64,000 nucleotides of DNA from Comamonas sp. KCTC 72670 (GTDB lineage Bacteria; Myxococcota; Myxococcia; Myxococcales; Myxococcaceae): NCBI GenBank assembly GCA_014656495.1, contig BNCN01000011.1, forward strand, positions 62,001 through 126,000, read 5' to 3'. Below are positions 18,279-27,428 of this stretch, piece by piece. The notes below the pieces were generated by a model. The model did not search any database, was not told the DNA's origin, and saw nothing but the letters and a program-made list of their open reading frames with translations. Position 1 is the stretch's first letter; each line of letters starts with the position of its first letter. Made by a program: the position numbers and the translations under genes.

Positions 18279-18871
18279 CACCCGTCACCGTTGCCCGCCC
18301 CAAGCCCCGCGTGCTGGCCGACATCGTCTCCCGCTCCCCGGTCCACGACGCGGCGCTCGTCCTGGGCGGAGCGTTGCTCACCGCCTCGCTCGCGCAGGTC
18401 TCCATTTCGGTGCCGGGCTCTCCGGTGCCCATCACGGGCCAGTCGCTGGGCGTCATCATCACAGCCGCTGCGCTGGGGCCGCTGCGGGGCTCCGCAGCAC
18501 TGGCCCTCTACCTCCTGCTGGGAGCGGTGGGCCTGCCCGTCTTCGCGGACGGCGCCAATGGCTTCGCGCGCCTCATCGGCGCCACCGGAGGCTTCCTGGT
18601 GGGCTTCGTTCCCGCGGCCTTCCTGGTTGGCCTCGCGGCACGGCGAGGACTGGACCGTCGGCCCTGGAGCGCCATGGCCGTCTTCGTCGGAGGGCAGTTG
18701 CTCATCTTCGCCATCGGTGTGCCCTGGCTCATCCTGGCGGCACGGCTCAGCGTGACCAAGGCCCTCGACGTGGGCTTCCTGCCCTTCGTGCCAGGCGGGC
18801 TCATCAAGGCCGCCATCGCCGCGGTGCTGGTGCCCCTGGCCTGGCGGGGCGTGGACCGGCGAGACTCCTGA
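18275..18871 (+). CDS. bioY: Biotin transporter substrate-binding protein BioY
   Basis: BioY is the membrane S-component that binds and imports biotin, alone or with an energy-coupling factor module. About six hydrophobic helices are visible. The family pattern VSISVPGSPVPITGQSLGV is complete, as are the YLLLGAVGLPVFADG and FLVGFVPAAFLVG stretches. No ATG, GTG or TTG with a ribosome site exists at the right place. A CTG at 18275 lies just after GGAGGAG and would give 198 residues, normal for the family; a GTG at 18311 is the fallback. No bioMN or other ECF genes are nearby, so it would use a shared ECF module or act alone. Confidence 0.85.
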   Translation: MTPVTVARPKPRVLADIVSRSPVHDAALVLGGALLTASLAQVSISVPGSPVPITGQSLGVIITAAALGPLRGSAALALYLLLGAVGLPVFADGANGFARLIGATGGFLVGFVPAAFLVGLAARRGLDRRPWSAMAVFVGGQLLIFAIGVPWLILAARLSVTKALDVGFLPFVPGGLIKAAIAAVLVPLAWRGVDRRDS

Positions 18872-18925
18872 GTCCGCGGCTCCGCCTGGGAAGCGGGGGC
18901 GTGCGCTCAACGCCCCGAGGCCCAC

Positions 18926-20002
18926 ATGAAACGCTTGCTGGCCACCCTGCCCCTGCTCCTCGCGTGCGCGACACCCGCGCCCTCCATGGCGCCAGATTCA
19001 AGCCCAGCCCTCGCCGCCCACACGGCGCCTGAGCCTCCGAGCACTGTCTTCACGCTCGTGAGCGTGGAGGTGTTCGGCTCCCGCGAGGTCTCCAAGGCGT
19101 CATTGCTCGAGGCCATCGGGCTGCCCGCCCCAGGCAGTCAGCTCGACAAAGCGCGCGTGGATTTCGGCGGCCTCCTCCAGGCGAGCAAGAAGCGGGTGAC
19201 CGAGCGGTGGCCCTTCGCGCTCTGCACGTACTCGGTCGTCGAGTACCCCGGCAACCAGATGCGCGTGACGGTGAACCTGGTGGACCCCGGCGATGAGTGG
19301 CGCATGACGTTCCTGCCTCCGCCCGAGGGTACGCCTGCGGACCCCTCGGGGTTGGTCACCGCCTGGGTCCGCTACCTGGAGAAACTCCAGGAACTGCGAC
19401 AAACCGGAGCCGTCCCCATCTTCGGAGTCGGCACGTGCCGCGGAATCGTTTGTCATGGCGGCTTCGAGCACCCGGAGCTGGCGAACCGGGAACAGGCGTT
19501 CGTGGACGGCGTGCCGCGCCACTTCGAGGCGCTCGTGCGGGTGCTTCGCGAGGACCGGGACGAGGTCCGCCGCATGAGCGCGGCGATGTTGCTGTCGTAC
19601 CACGGCGCACGCGAAGAACTCGCGGAGGCCCTCGGTGGGTCCGTGAAGGATGCTTCCGCGGGCGTGCGCAACGAAGCCCTGCGTTTACTGGGCGCCATCC
19701 AGACGGGCCCGACGCGCGTCATCATCCCGCTCGAACCCGTGCTGGCCGCGCTGTGGTTCCCGCTCAGCACCGACCGCAACAAGGCGGGCTGGGCGCTCGT
19801 GCGCATCGTCGAAATCGAAGGCGTTGCTCGCCGCAAGCAAATCCTCAAAACCTCCGGGGAGATGCTCATCCAGATGGCGAGCATGGAGCAGCCCATCGAC
19901 CACGAGCCGGCGCGCAAGGTCCTCGCGATTCTCGCGGGACGTGACCTGGGCGCGGATGAGGCCGCATGGCGGCGCTGGATGGCGGAGACCACCGCGCCCT
20001 GA
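18926..20002 (+). CDS. POTRA-like and HEAT-repeat lipoprotein
   Basis: This 358-residue protein has a short signal peptide with lipobox LLLAC. After a low-complexity linker, residues about 40-115 (VFTLVSVEVFGSREVSKASLLEAIG through MRVTVNLVD) read like one POTRA domain of BamA/TamA/FtsQ type. Residues about 190-345 form HEAT-like helical pairs (VRRMSAAMLLSYHG, ASAGVRNEALRLLGAI). Both are protein-protein interaction modules, so an envelope assembly or scaffold role is plausible. The combination on a lipoprotein is unusual. It is followed by a degenerate region. Confidence 0.7.
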   Translation: MKRLLATLPLLLACATPAPSMAPDSSPALAAHTAPEPPSTVFTLVSVEVFGSREVSKASLLEAIGLPAPGSQLDKARVDFGGLLQASKKRVTERWPFALCTYSVVEYPGNQMRVTVNLVDPGDEWRMTFLPPPEGTPADPSGLVTAWVRYLEKLQELRQTGAVPIFGVGTCRGIVCHGGFEHPELANREQAFVDGVPRHFEALVRVLREDRDEVRRMSAAMLLSYHGAREELAEALGGSVKDASAGVRNEALRLLGAIQTGPTRVIIPLEPVLAALWFPLSTDRNKAGWALVRIVEIEGVARRKQILKTSGEMLIQMASMEQPIDHEPARKVLAILAGRDLGADEAAWRRWMAETTAP

Positions 20003-20039
20003 ACCAAGAGCCCAGCAACCCGATGCGGCCGCTGGGCGC

Positions 20040-20309
20040 CCCGTCTACCGAAAGCCCCCACGGCGAGGGGGACGTCCTGAAGCTGCGTCAGGATGTCGCC
20101 CGAAGCGCCGCTGTTGGGCGCCATGGAGGCCACCGCCGCGAGTTCATTGCCGTAGAGCGCGGCGTGCCGCCAGGTCCCCCACCCGCCCATGCTCAACCCC
20201 GTCAGGAAGACGCGCCGAAGTCCACCCGCTCCTTCGCGACAATGAGCTGCACGAACGGGCGCAGCTCGGCGCGCGAGGAGTTGTCGAACCTCTGGGGCGC
20301 GAACACCAT
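20040..20309 (-). pseudogene. Remnant of a serine esterase (alpha/beta hydrolase)
   Basis: On the minus strand one frame begins FAPQRFDNSSRAELRPFVQ and continues to KERVD. The protein-like sequence then jumps to another frame with RRVFLTGLSMGGWGTWRHAA and ELAAVASMAPNSG. The second part is the nucleophile elbow (G-x-S-x-G) of a PHB-depolymerase/Esterase D-like enzyme. The frameshift near 20220 and the missing N-terminal and C-terminal parts show a broken, truncated gene. Confidence 0.7.
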
Positions 20310-20510
20310 CGCCTTTCATCTGGAGCAGGCGGAATGATTTTACATCAAAAGTACATTTGCAACTGAGATTTACACTCACGCGAATTCACACGCCCGTTTC
20401 AGCAAGACCCAATCCCACTTTCGGAACCGGGGCGTCGAATGCATCTGAGCTGTCTTCTCTGATAGACTTACGGACGCAGCGATTGGTGTCCAGACACAAG
20501 GAGAAGTGCA

Positions 20511-20813
20511 ATGACTCTGCATCTCGCCGTGCGTCGTTCCCTGTCGGTGTTGTGCGCGAGCCTCATGCTCTCCGCCTGCGGCGGCGAGTTCGAAGAGCCC
20601 CTGGCGGAACCCCACGGTGAGCAGTCCTCACCGAGTGAGGCTGTCGCGAAGCCCGAGGCATCGGGCCCGGGTGAAGCCCTCATCGATTGCTTCATCTACA
20701 CCTGCCCCAGGACGGGCAGGAGCTACAGCGGGTCGACTGACTACGCCGCACGACACCGCTGTGAGCTGGCCTGCGGCAACTTCTGCACCTTCACTGCAAA
20801 CGTCTGCGCGTAG
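20511..20813 (+). CDS. Small cysteine-containing lipoprotein
   Basis: This 100-residue protein has a clear signal peptide and lipobox (LMLSACGGE). An acidic, serine-rich linker is followed by a compact C-terminal domain of about 45 residues with six cysteines (IDCFIYTCP, HRCELACGNFC, NVCA) that could form three disulfides. AAGGAG lies 8 bases before the ATG. I do not recognise the family; similar small secreted Cys proteins are common in myxobacteria. The upstream 170 bases are AT-rich for this genome and probably hold the promoter. Confidence 0.75.
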   Translation: MTLHLAVRRSLSVLCASLMLSACGGEFEEPLAEPHGEQSSPSEAVAKPEASGPGEALIDCFIYTCPRTGRSYSGSTDYAARHRCELACGNFCTFTANVCA

Positions 20814-20918
20814 CGCCCTGATTCCGGGAAATGGGTCGCGTGGGCTCGAAACCGAGCTCGCGCGGTCATGTCCGATTGTTTCAAGACCCGGGCCCGCCCG
20901 GTCGGCGATGCTCGGACC

Positions 20919-21013
20919 ATGTCACTCGAAACCCAGCACATCAGCGTCTCCATCGCGCGTTCCGCCACGGACGTGTACGCCTACGCCAGCAACCCGCGAA
21001 ACCTCCCGGAAAG
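20919..21013 (+). pseudogene. N-terminal remnant of an SRPBCC-family protein
   Basis: About 31 codons from the ATG at 20919 read like the start of a polyketide-cyclase/SRPBCC protein (ISVSIARSATDVYAYASN, then PRNLPE). The similarity stops abruptly and unrelated sequence follows. It is a truncated gene fragment, the second remnant within one kilobase. Confidence 0.6.
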
Positions 21014-21070
21014 TGAACACAGACAAACACCCCGGGCGTCCCGCTTCTGGGATGAAGCGACGCCCGCGAC

Positions 21071-22006
21071 TCAGGTCGCGCCCGGCTTCAACGCAGGCGC
21101 GGAGCGCAGCAGGCCCGCGCCGCTCACGATGAGAATGCCCGTGAGGACCAGGACCGCGCCCACGGCGAAGGACAGGTCCGCCTCCTCGTTCAGCACGAAG
21201 ACACCCGCGCTGACACCGAACAGGGGCGTCATGAACGAGAAGACGGACAGGTTGGAGGCGAGGTAACGCCGCAGCAACCAGAACCAGGTGAGGTAGCTCG
21301 CGAAGCAGACGATGACGCCTTGAAAGAGCAAGCTGGCCCAGGCCACGGGGGCCATGCTGATGGGGCCGGCTTGCCCTGTGAGCAACGCCACGGGCAGCAG
21401 CAGCGCGACGCCCCCCACGAGCTGGTACAGCAGGGTTTGTGTGGGCGGCGCGTCGGACAGCGACGAGACGCGAATCACCACCGTGGTGGCGCCCCACGCC
21501 AGGCCCGCGAGCAGTCCCAACGCGTCCCCCCAGAGCACCCCCGGGCTGATGCCACCTCGGAGCCAGCCGCCGCCGAAGGCCATCGCGATGCCCGAGAAGG
21601 CCACGCCAATGCCCAGCCACTGCGTGCGGCGCAGCCGCTCGGTGGGCACGAGCCAGTGCAGCCCCAGCGCCGCGAAGACGGGGGCGGTGTAGAGGAAGAC
21701 GCCCATGTGCGAGGCGTGCGTGTGCCGCAGCCCTTCTCCAACGAAGAGGAACTCCGAGGCGAAGAGCACGCCCACGAGCAGACCGGGACGCCAGGGGCCA
21801 CGGCGCAACAACCCCCGCTCGCCCCGCGCCCAGCACAGCAGGCCCACGAGCAGCGCGCCCAGGCCTGAACGGACCGCCATCTGCATCATCGTGGGGACGT
21901 GGGGAGCGGCCAGCTTGACGGCCACCTGCTGCATGCCCCAGATGGCGCACAACACGACCATGGTCGCGAGCGCGAAGCCGTCCGCGGGCTTTCGGTGAGA
22001 GCTCAT
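21071..22006 (-). CDS. EamA/DMT-family transporter
   Basis: A 311-residue inner-membrane protein with ten hydrophobic helices in two EamA repeats (from ALATMVVLCAIWGMQQVAVK and from GVLWGDALGLLAGLAWGATT). The drug/metabolite transporter group exports amino acids, small metabolites or toxic compounds. The start at 22006 follows an AGGA. It is divergent from an AraC-type gene with only 70 bases between the two start codons, a common arrangement in which the regulator controls the transporter. Confidence 0.88.
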   Translation of the reverse strand: MSSHRKPADGFALATMVVLCAIWGMQQVAVKLAAPHVPTMMQMAVRSGLGALLVGLLCWARGERGLLRRGPWRPGLLVGVLFASEFLFVGEGLRHTHASHMGVFLYTAPVFAALGLHWLVPTERLRRTQWLGIGVAFSGIAMAFGGGWLRGGISPGVLWGDALGLLAGLAWGATTVVIRVSSLSDAPPTQTLLYQLVGGVALLLPVALLTGQAGPISMAPVAWASLLFQGVIVCFASYLTWFWLLRRYLASNLSVFSFMTPLFGVSAGVFVLNEEADLSFAVGAVLVLTGILIVSGAGLLRSAPALKPGAT

Positions 22007-22076
22007 GCCGTCATCCTGCGGCTGGCGAGGCTGCTTGATATAGCGAGATTCCGACAACCCATCCCGAGAAGGCGCC

Positions 22077-22862
22077 ATGGCGAAGCAGCTCCAGGTTCCT
22101 TTCACCACAAAGCTTCCACATCCCGTGTACTTCCGGGCGGCGAGCCTGCCCGCGGCGACGACGTACCCCCAGCACCGTCACCCCTGGGGCGAGTTCGTCT
22201 ACGCCTTCAGCGGCGTGATGGAGCTCAAGCTGGCGGGCAGCCACTACCTCGCGCCACCGCAGTACGGCATCTGGCTGCCGCCCGACGTCGAGCACCGGGG
22301 CATGAACCGCTTCGAGGCGAGCCACTGCTCGCTCTACCTGGCACCGGAGTGGTGCCGGGGCCTGCCCAGGTCCACCTGCGCGATGGCGGTGAGCCCCTTG
22401 ATGAAGTCGCTGCTGGAGCACCTGCGCGCCCACGAACTGGCGCAGCCACGCACCAGCGCGGAGCGCCGGCTGTTCCGGGTGCTCATCGACCAGTTGGCGC
22501 TGGCGCCCGCCCATGGGAGCTACCTGCCCATGTCCGATGACGCGCTCCTGGGGCCTGTCCTCACGGCGCTGGAGCAACACCCGGAGGACGAGCGCTCCCT
22601 GGCCGAGTGGGCCCGCGTGCTGCACACCACCGAACGCACGCTGGAGCGGCGCTGCCAGCAACACCTGGGGCTGTCGTTCAGCGAGTGGCGCCAGCGGCTG
22701 CGCGTGGTCAAGGCGCTCGCGTTGCTGGAGCAGGGACACGCGGTGGAGGCCATCGCGCTCGACCTGGGCTACAGCAGCGCCTCCGCCTTCATCGCCATGT
22801 TCCGGAGGATGACAGGCACCACGCCGGACAAGGTGCGGGGCCATGGGTTCGTGGCGTCATAA
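22077..22862 (+). CDS. AraC-family regulator with cupin sensor
   Basis: This 261-residue regulator has an N-terminal cupin sensor (residues 20-100, with YPQHRHPWGEFVYAFSG) and a C-terminal double helix-turn-helix (residues about 160-255, LAEWARVLHTTERTLERRC and AIALDLGYSSASAFIAMFRR). The region between it and the divergent EamA transporter is only 70 bases, so it very likely controls that promoter and its own. The ligand is unknown. A strong hairpin follows the stop codon at once. Confidence 0.88.
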   Translation: MAKQLQVPFTTKLPHPVYFRAASLPAATTYPQHRHPWGEFVYAFSGVMELKLAGSHYLAPPQYGIWLPPDVEHRGMNRFEASHCSLYLAPEWCRGLPRSTCAMAVSPLMKSLLEHLRAHELAQPRTSAERRLFRVLIDQLALAPAHGSYLPMSDDALLGPVLTALEQHPEDERSLAEWARVLHTTERTLERRCQQHLGLSFSEWRQRLRVVKALALLEQGHAVEAIALDLGYSSASAFIAMFRRMTGTTPDKVRGHGFVAS

Positions 22863-22865
22863 AAC

Positions 22866-22901
22866 GAGGGCCGCGCCCCCCTTGGAATGGGCGCGGCCCT
22901 C
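22866..22901. terminator. Strong shared hairpin terminator
   Basis: A perfect 13-bp stem (GAGGGCCGCGCCC at 22866-22878 with GGGCGCGGCCCTC at 22889-22901) starts 4 bases after the AraC stop. On the minus strand it is followed by TTTT, so it serves both the AraC gene and the convergent lipoprotein gene. Confidence 0.8.
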
Positions 22902-22928
22902 TCGTGCCACATCAACGGCTTGGACGCC

Positions 22929-24377
22929 CTACTCGCAGTTGCCCGCGCTCAGGTACGCCAGCAGCGAAGCGGTCTCCCCCGAGGCCGGCGTCGCGCTGAC
23001 GAGGCACTGCCCCTGGGACACCACCACCTGCGTGTCATTCGCGGCGAGCAGCAGCTCGCCCGTCACCAGCTGCAGGCCGCCCTTGAAGCCCGTGGAGGCA
23101 TTGGCGGGCACCGCGCGCAGGGTCGGCGTCCCGTTGCCACCGCTGAGCCGCAGCCGGTAGGACGCATCTTCATACGCCGCGGGAATCTCCATCGAGGGGT
23201 CCGCCTTGAGCGGCGCCAGGTAGAAGCGCGTCACCAGGTCGAACTCCGGCTGCACCTTCAGCAGCGGCGCGCCGTCCGCCCCGCTCGTGAGCGTCGCGGA
23301 GAAGTGCCGGCCGGACTGCGCGTTGAGGTCCAGCGAGAAGAGCGTGTCGTCCCCCAGGCGCAGGTGGCTCTGCGCGTCGCCCAGGCCCACGCGCTCCAGC
23401 GAGAAGTCCGTCGCGTCCTCCGTCGCCTCGAACGCGTACGAGAGGCCCGCCAGCGACAGCGTCCAATCCTTGCCACGCAGCCCGGGCGCGGTGCCCAGGT
23501 AAGGCAGACGCACCTCCGTGGTGTTCAGGTCCAGCGCGACGCGCACGCGGTTGGCGACGCTGTCCGCCTCGAACGCCATCAGCGGCTCGGCCCGCGCGAA
23601 CGAGAACGCGAAGGTGCCCTCGGGCAGCGCCATCTCCAGGCGCAGCGCATCGAGGATGGAGGTGCTGAAAATCCAGTGCTGCGCACCTGCCTCGGTCACC
23701 TTGAACTCCACCTGCCCCACCATCACCGGCGGGAGGAACGCCTCCATGCCGGCCGCGAGCTGCGCCACCGCGCCCTTCAGTCCGCCCAGGTCCACGACGA
23801 AGGAGGCGACCTTCGGGAGGAAGCGCAGCGACATCGGCTCGACGCGGTTGGGACCGATGAGCAGCTCCAGCTCCAGCGAGTCATTGCCCAGACTCGTGGC
23901 CCGAATCCGCAGCTCGGCCGCATCCACGGCCCGAACACAGCCTTCGTCCGGGCGCTCGGTGCCATCCGTACAGACCTCGCTCCCCTTCAGCCGGAAGAGG
24001 AGCGTGTTGCCCTCCGACGACTCCACGTTCGCCTCGGTGAAGATGCGCTCGCGCAGGAACCGCGCCAGCTGCTCCGCCTGCGCGTCCGTGGTCTCCGGAG
24101 CGAAGAGCGACGTGCCCTCGGTGCCCAGGGGCAGCGCGGGGAGGGGCACGCCCTCGAACCCCGCTCCGAGCGAAGCCAGCGCGCCGTCCAGGCCATGGAG
24201 CGACGAGAGGTTGCCCGTCGTCCGCATGCTGGCGCCGACACCCTTCAGCATCTGCGCGGAGCGCGTGGCGGCGACGTCGGCGACCTTCCGCGCGTCGATG
24301 GGCTCCTCGTTGTCACAGCCAGAGGCGACGAACGCGAATGCGGCGACGGCGGCAAGCCAGGGCCTTGAGTTCCACAT
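22929..24377 (-). CDS. Large exported lipoprotein, function unknown
   Basis: This 482-residue protein has a signal peptide with lipobox FVASGCDNEE. The rest is mostly beta-strand, with repeated alternation of hydrophobic and polar residues (VEFKVTEAGAQHWIF, LVTRFYLAPLKAD) and few recognisable motifs; two cysteines near residue 140 (SEVCTDGTERPDEGC) may pair. It resembles conserved hypothetical lipoproteins of myxobacteria, but I can name no family. AAGGAG lies 9 bases before the ATG at 24377. It stands in its own transcription unit between two hairpins. Confidence 0.75.
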   Translation of the reverse strand: MWNSRPWLAAVAAFAFVASGCDNEEPIDARKVADVAATRSAQMLKGVGASMRTTGNLSSLHGLDGALASLGAGFEGVPLPALPLGTEGTSLFAPETTDAQAEQLARFLRERIFTEANVESSEGNTLLFRLKGSEVCTDGTERPDEGCVRAVDAAELRIRATSLGNDSLELELLIGPNRVEPMSLRFLPKVASFVVDLGGLKGAVAQLAAGMEAFLPPVMVGQVEFKVTEAGAQHWIFSTSILDALRLEMALPEGTFAFSFARAEPLMAFEADSVANRVRVALDLNTTEVRLPYLGTAPGLRGKDWTLSLAGLSYAFEATEDATDFSLERVGLGDAQSHLRLGDDTLFSLDLNAQSGRHFSATLTSGADGAPLLKVQPEFDLVTRFYLAPLKADPSMEIPAAYEDASYRLRLSGGNGTPTLRAVPANASTGFKGGLQLVTGELLLAANDTQVVVSQGQCLVSATPASGETASLLAYLSAGNCE

Positions 24378-24490
24378 GGTGCTCTGCTCCTTGGACGGCG
24401 AGTCGACAGGCGTCCGGGCAAAGCAACGCTCGCGCCAACTCAGAGCCCTTGTGATTCCAAGGATTTCGAACACCCCCATGGCCCTGGAGT

Positions 24491-24527
24491 CGGGCCCACC
24501 CTGACACGGATGTCAGGAGCGGGCCCG
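24491..24527 (-). terminator. Hairpin terminator after the DUF2147 gene
   Basis: An interrupted stem pairs CGGGCCC and CCTGACA on the left arm with TGTCAGG and GGGCCCG on the right, with a 4-base loop. It lies about 20 bases beyond the stop codon of the leftward DUF2147 gene. Confidence 0.6.
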
Positions 24528-24548
24528 GCCGGGGGACAACGAAAGGGG

Positions 24549-25016
24549 CTACTCCGCGCGGACCCAGTACTGCGTGCGGCCCAGCAGGGACATGCCGACG
24601 TAGCCGCGGACCTTCAGCTTCTTGCCCCCGTCCTCGACGGCGAGCTTGCACTTGTAGGTCTTCCCGTTCGCAGGGTCGAGGATGTTGCCGCCGGACCACT
24701 CGTCGTCGTCCTTCTTCAGGTCGCGCAGGATGGTCATCCCGATGATGGGCTGGTCCTTCAACGAGCCCTGGCACTTGTCGCAGAGCGGGTTCTGCTCCTC
24801 GTTGGGTTCGCGGAAGAGCTTCTCGATCTTCCCGAACAGCTTCCCGTTCTCCTCGTAGATGGCGATGACGGACTTGGGCTTCTTCGTCTCGTCGTCAATC
24901 GTCGTCCACCGGCCAACGGCGGAATTCGCCGCCGCGGGGGCCTTGTCCTCGGCCAGCGCGCTCGACGCCAGCAGCAGGGTCAGGGAAGCGAGTCCAAACC
25001 AGCGGGATGCGTTCAT
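24549..25016 (-). CDS. DUF2147 secreted protein
   Basis: This 155-residue protein has a signal peptide ending ASSALA. The mature domain has the DUF2147 layout: GRWTTIDDETKKPKSVI near the start, YEENGKLFGKIEKLF, a CDKC pair, then GGNILDPANGKTYKCKL and a final RGYVGMSLLGRTQYWVR. The fold is an up-and-down beta-barrel that may bind a small hydrophobic ligand; the function is unknown. GAAGGA lies upstream of the ATG. It is monocistronic. Confidence 0.88.
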   Translation of the reverse strand: MNASRWFGLASLTLLLASSALAEDKAPAAANSAVGRWTTIDDETKKPKSVIAIYEENGKLFGKIEKLFREPNEEQNPLCDKCQGSLKDQPIIGMTILRDLKKDDDEWSGGNILDPANGKTYKCKLAVEDGGKKLKVRGYVGMSLLGRTQYWVRAE

Positions 25017-25187
25017 GTTTCGAAGTCCTTCTGCACGGGGCTCACGTTGGATGAGGCGTGTCCTCGAGCCGCCTCATCACGTCGTTTCTACCCCACCCCC
25101 GCCCGGCACACACCCGTTCACGGCGCGCTGTGTAGAACCCGAACGTGCCGCTTCGCGTCATCCCCTCCGTCCGCTGCGAGCCGCGTC

Positions 25188-27428
25188 TCAGCGACGGACG
25201 CGCAGCACCTGGAAGCCCACGCCCGCGCTTCCGAAGCCGTTCGCGCCCTCCACGCGCACCACCAGCTCTCCGGACGGCAGCGTGCCCCAGACGTCCACGC
25301 GTGTCAGGTCCGCGCCGGGCATCCGCTCGTGCCGGCGCGCCTCCTGCCAGGACACCCCGTCCGCGCTGAGGAAGAGCCGCGCGAACACGTCGCCCGCCGC
25401 GTGAACATCGCCCTCGTTGAACCAGGCCGTGCCCAGCGACCACCCGCCCCCGGGGACCTGCGCGAGCGACGACGCGGGCCCTGGCAGTGTCATCAACACG
25501 CTCAGCGTCCCCGCCGGCGACAGCGTCTGGAGCTTGGGCTGCTCCGGCTTGAACAGCGTCGACTGGCCGAACAGGAGCGCCCCGCTCGAGTGCACCACGC
25601 CCGCCATCGCGTTCGCTCCGTAGCCGCGCAGCAGTGTGGTCCAGGTCCATCCCCCATCCAGGGAGCGCAGCACCGCCGCTTGCGCCGTGCTGCTCCCCAT
25701 CGTCGCCCACAACGCACCTGTCCCGGGGTCCACCGCCAACGCGTAGCCCTGACGATGCGCCGTGAGGGTGGAGCGCACCGCCCAGGTGGCCCCACCATCC
25801 GTGCTGGCCCAGAGCCGAAGCGGCACGGCGGACGACGTGGCGGTCTGGGACTCGAGGAAGAACCACGTTCCGCCCCAGCGAGCGAAGCTTCGCGGGCCAT
25901 GCGCCCGGTAGCTGCCCAGGCGCACCTTGTTTCCCCAGGTCATCCCGCCATCCGTGGAGCGCTGGAGGAAGAACACCCCGCTGTCGCTGGCCACCGCCAG
26001 GAGCGTCCCCACGTCCATCGCCACCAGCGTCCACAGGTTGCCGCCCCCCTGCCCTCGCGCGGAGAAGGTGACGCCCCCGTCCGTGCTCGCCATCAGCCGC
26101 GAGCGCGGCCCTCCCGCGGGGAGCGCGTACAGCGTCCCGGCGCCGTCCACCGCGAGCAGCTCATGCGTGGCACTGGAGCGCACGAGGTCCAGCCCCATCG
26201 CGCCGGGTTCCGGCTCGGGCTCCGGTCCCGGCGGCGGCTCGTTGGCGAGGACGAGCGACACCCGAGACACCGTGCCCCGTGCGTTCGCATCCACCGCTTC
26301 GCCGTAGAGACACGGCACCTCACTGCTTCCCGCCGGAAGCACATCCACCGCGTTGAGATAACCCTTGTACGTCGCGTTCCCCTCGAGCGTCACGGCGCTC
26401 CCCAGGCTCCCCTTCGCGTCCACCGTGCGCACGCGCAATTCGTAATGCGTATTGAGCGTGCGCACGCGGTTGTAGAAGACATACAGGGTGTCGCCGATGC
26501 GGGTGGTGGCGGGCTGGGTCGCCCAGTCCGGGCTGCTCTCCACCAGCACGCGCGCGCCAAAGCTGTCACCGTCGAAGCGCCGGTAGTAGAGCTTCTCCGC
26601 CTCATCCTTGTAGACGAGGTGCATGCCGCCCCGCCCGTCCGCCACGGCGCTCAGCGCCGCGCCGTGGTAGATGCCGTCGGGGAACGCCTGACGTACGGCC
26701 CCCCAAGCCCCCACCGGGTCCGAGTCCGAGCGGATGCGCATGCGCGCCGGCTCGAAGCCGTCATGCATGCCATAGAGAAAGACGAGCTTCGTCCCCACGC
26801 TGAGCAGCCGTCCCCCACCTCGCCGGCGGACCGTGTCCAGGACCTGCTCGGAACCAAAGCGCTGGCCTCCGTCCACGGACACCGCCACCACCGCCGTGGA
26901 CCCGCCGTCACGCTCCAGCCGGAAGGCCTGCACCCACAACCGGCCATTCGAGTCCCGCGCCAACAGGGCTCGCGAATATCCCGTGCTGGCGTCCGCGTCG
27001 AAGACCCGCACCGCGGGCTCTGGCGCCCAGGTGTTCGCTCCGGGCTGATAGCGCCACCATTGGAAGTAGACGTCATGCTGGCTGGAGGCCGCCAGTTGAG
27101 GGCCCTCGTAGGAGTAGACGAGCGCCACATCCCGGCCCACGGCCAGCAGCTCCGCCCGGTCCGTGTGCGAGGCATTCGGCTGGATATCCGCCACCCGCCT
27201 CACGGTGCGCAGCGCGTCCTCGGAGCGATAGAGCACCAGCCCCTTCCCCTCCGCGCCCGCATGCTGGATGGCCACCAGCCACGTTGGCGGCCGATTGTCT
27301 CCGGTGTCGATGCGAACGATGTGACGCTGCGCGGGGAGCGTCAGGGCATTCCCCGCGCCCACCGGAACCAACCCCGTGCCACTCGCCGCCACGACCACGG
27401 CCAATACGGCCCCCACCCACCCCGTCAT
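25188..27428 (-). CDS. Exported Asp-box (BNR) beta-propeller protein
   Basis: This 746-residue protein begins with a signal/anchor helix (MTGWVGAVLAVVVAASG). The N-terminal 400 residues look like one propeller without Asp boxes. A PEPEPEP linker at about residue 425 is followed by a second propeller with Asp-box signatures STDGGVTF, STDGGMTWG, STDGGATWA and SLDGGWTWT, as in sialidases and sortilin-like proteins. Sialidase catalytic residues (FRIP arginine, Tyr/Glu pair) are not evident, so it is probably a binding or scaffold propeller, not a sialidase. GGGAGG before the ATG at 27428 sets the start. Confidence 0.78.
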   Translation of the reverse strand: MTGWVGAVLAVVVAASGTGLVPVGAGNALTLPAQRHIVRIDTGDNRPPTWLVAIQHAGAEGKGLVLYRSEDALRTVRRVADIQPNASHTDRAELLAVGRDVALVYSYEGPQLAASSQHDVYFQWWRYQPGANTWAPEPAVRVFDADASTGYSRALLARDSNGRLWVQAFRLERDGGSTAVVAVSVDGGQRFGSEQVLDTVRRRGGGRLLSVGTKLVFLYGMHDGFEPARMRIRSDSDPVGAWGAVRQAFPDGIYHGAALSAVADGRGGMHLVYKDEAEKLYYRRFDGDSFGARVLVESSPDWATQPATTRIGDTLYVFYNRVRTLNTHYELRVRTVDAKGSLGSAVTLEGNATYKGYLNAVDVLPAGSSEVPCLYGEAVDANARGTVSRVSLVLANEPPPGPEPEPEPGAMGLDLVRSSATHELLAVDGAGTLYALPAGGPRSRLMASTDGGVTFSARGQGGGNLWTLVAMDVGTLLAVASDSGVFFLQRSTDGGMTWGNKVRLGSYRAHGPRSFARWGGTWFFLESQTATSSAVPLRLWASTDGGATWAVRSTLTAHRQGYALAVDPGTGALWATMGSSTAQAAVLRSLDGGWTWTTLLRGYGANAMAGVVHSSGALLFGQSTLFKPEQPKLQTLSPAGTLSVLMTLPGPASSLAQVPGGGWSLGTAWFNEGDVHAAGDVFARLFLSADGVSWQEARRHERMPGADLTRVDVWGTLPSGELVVRVEGANGFGSAGVGFQVLRVRR

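Noticed and set aside
25188..27428. Calling the Asp-box protein a sialidase
   Set aside because: Asp boxes are present but the catalytic arginine triad and Tyr/Glu pair are not evident.
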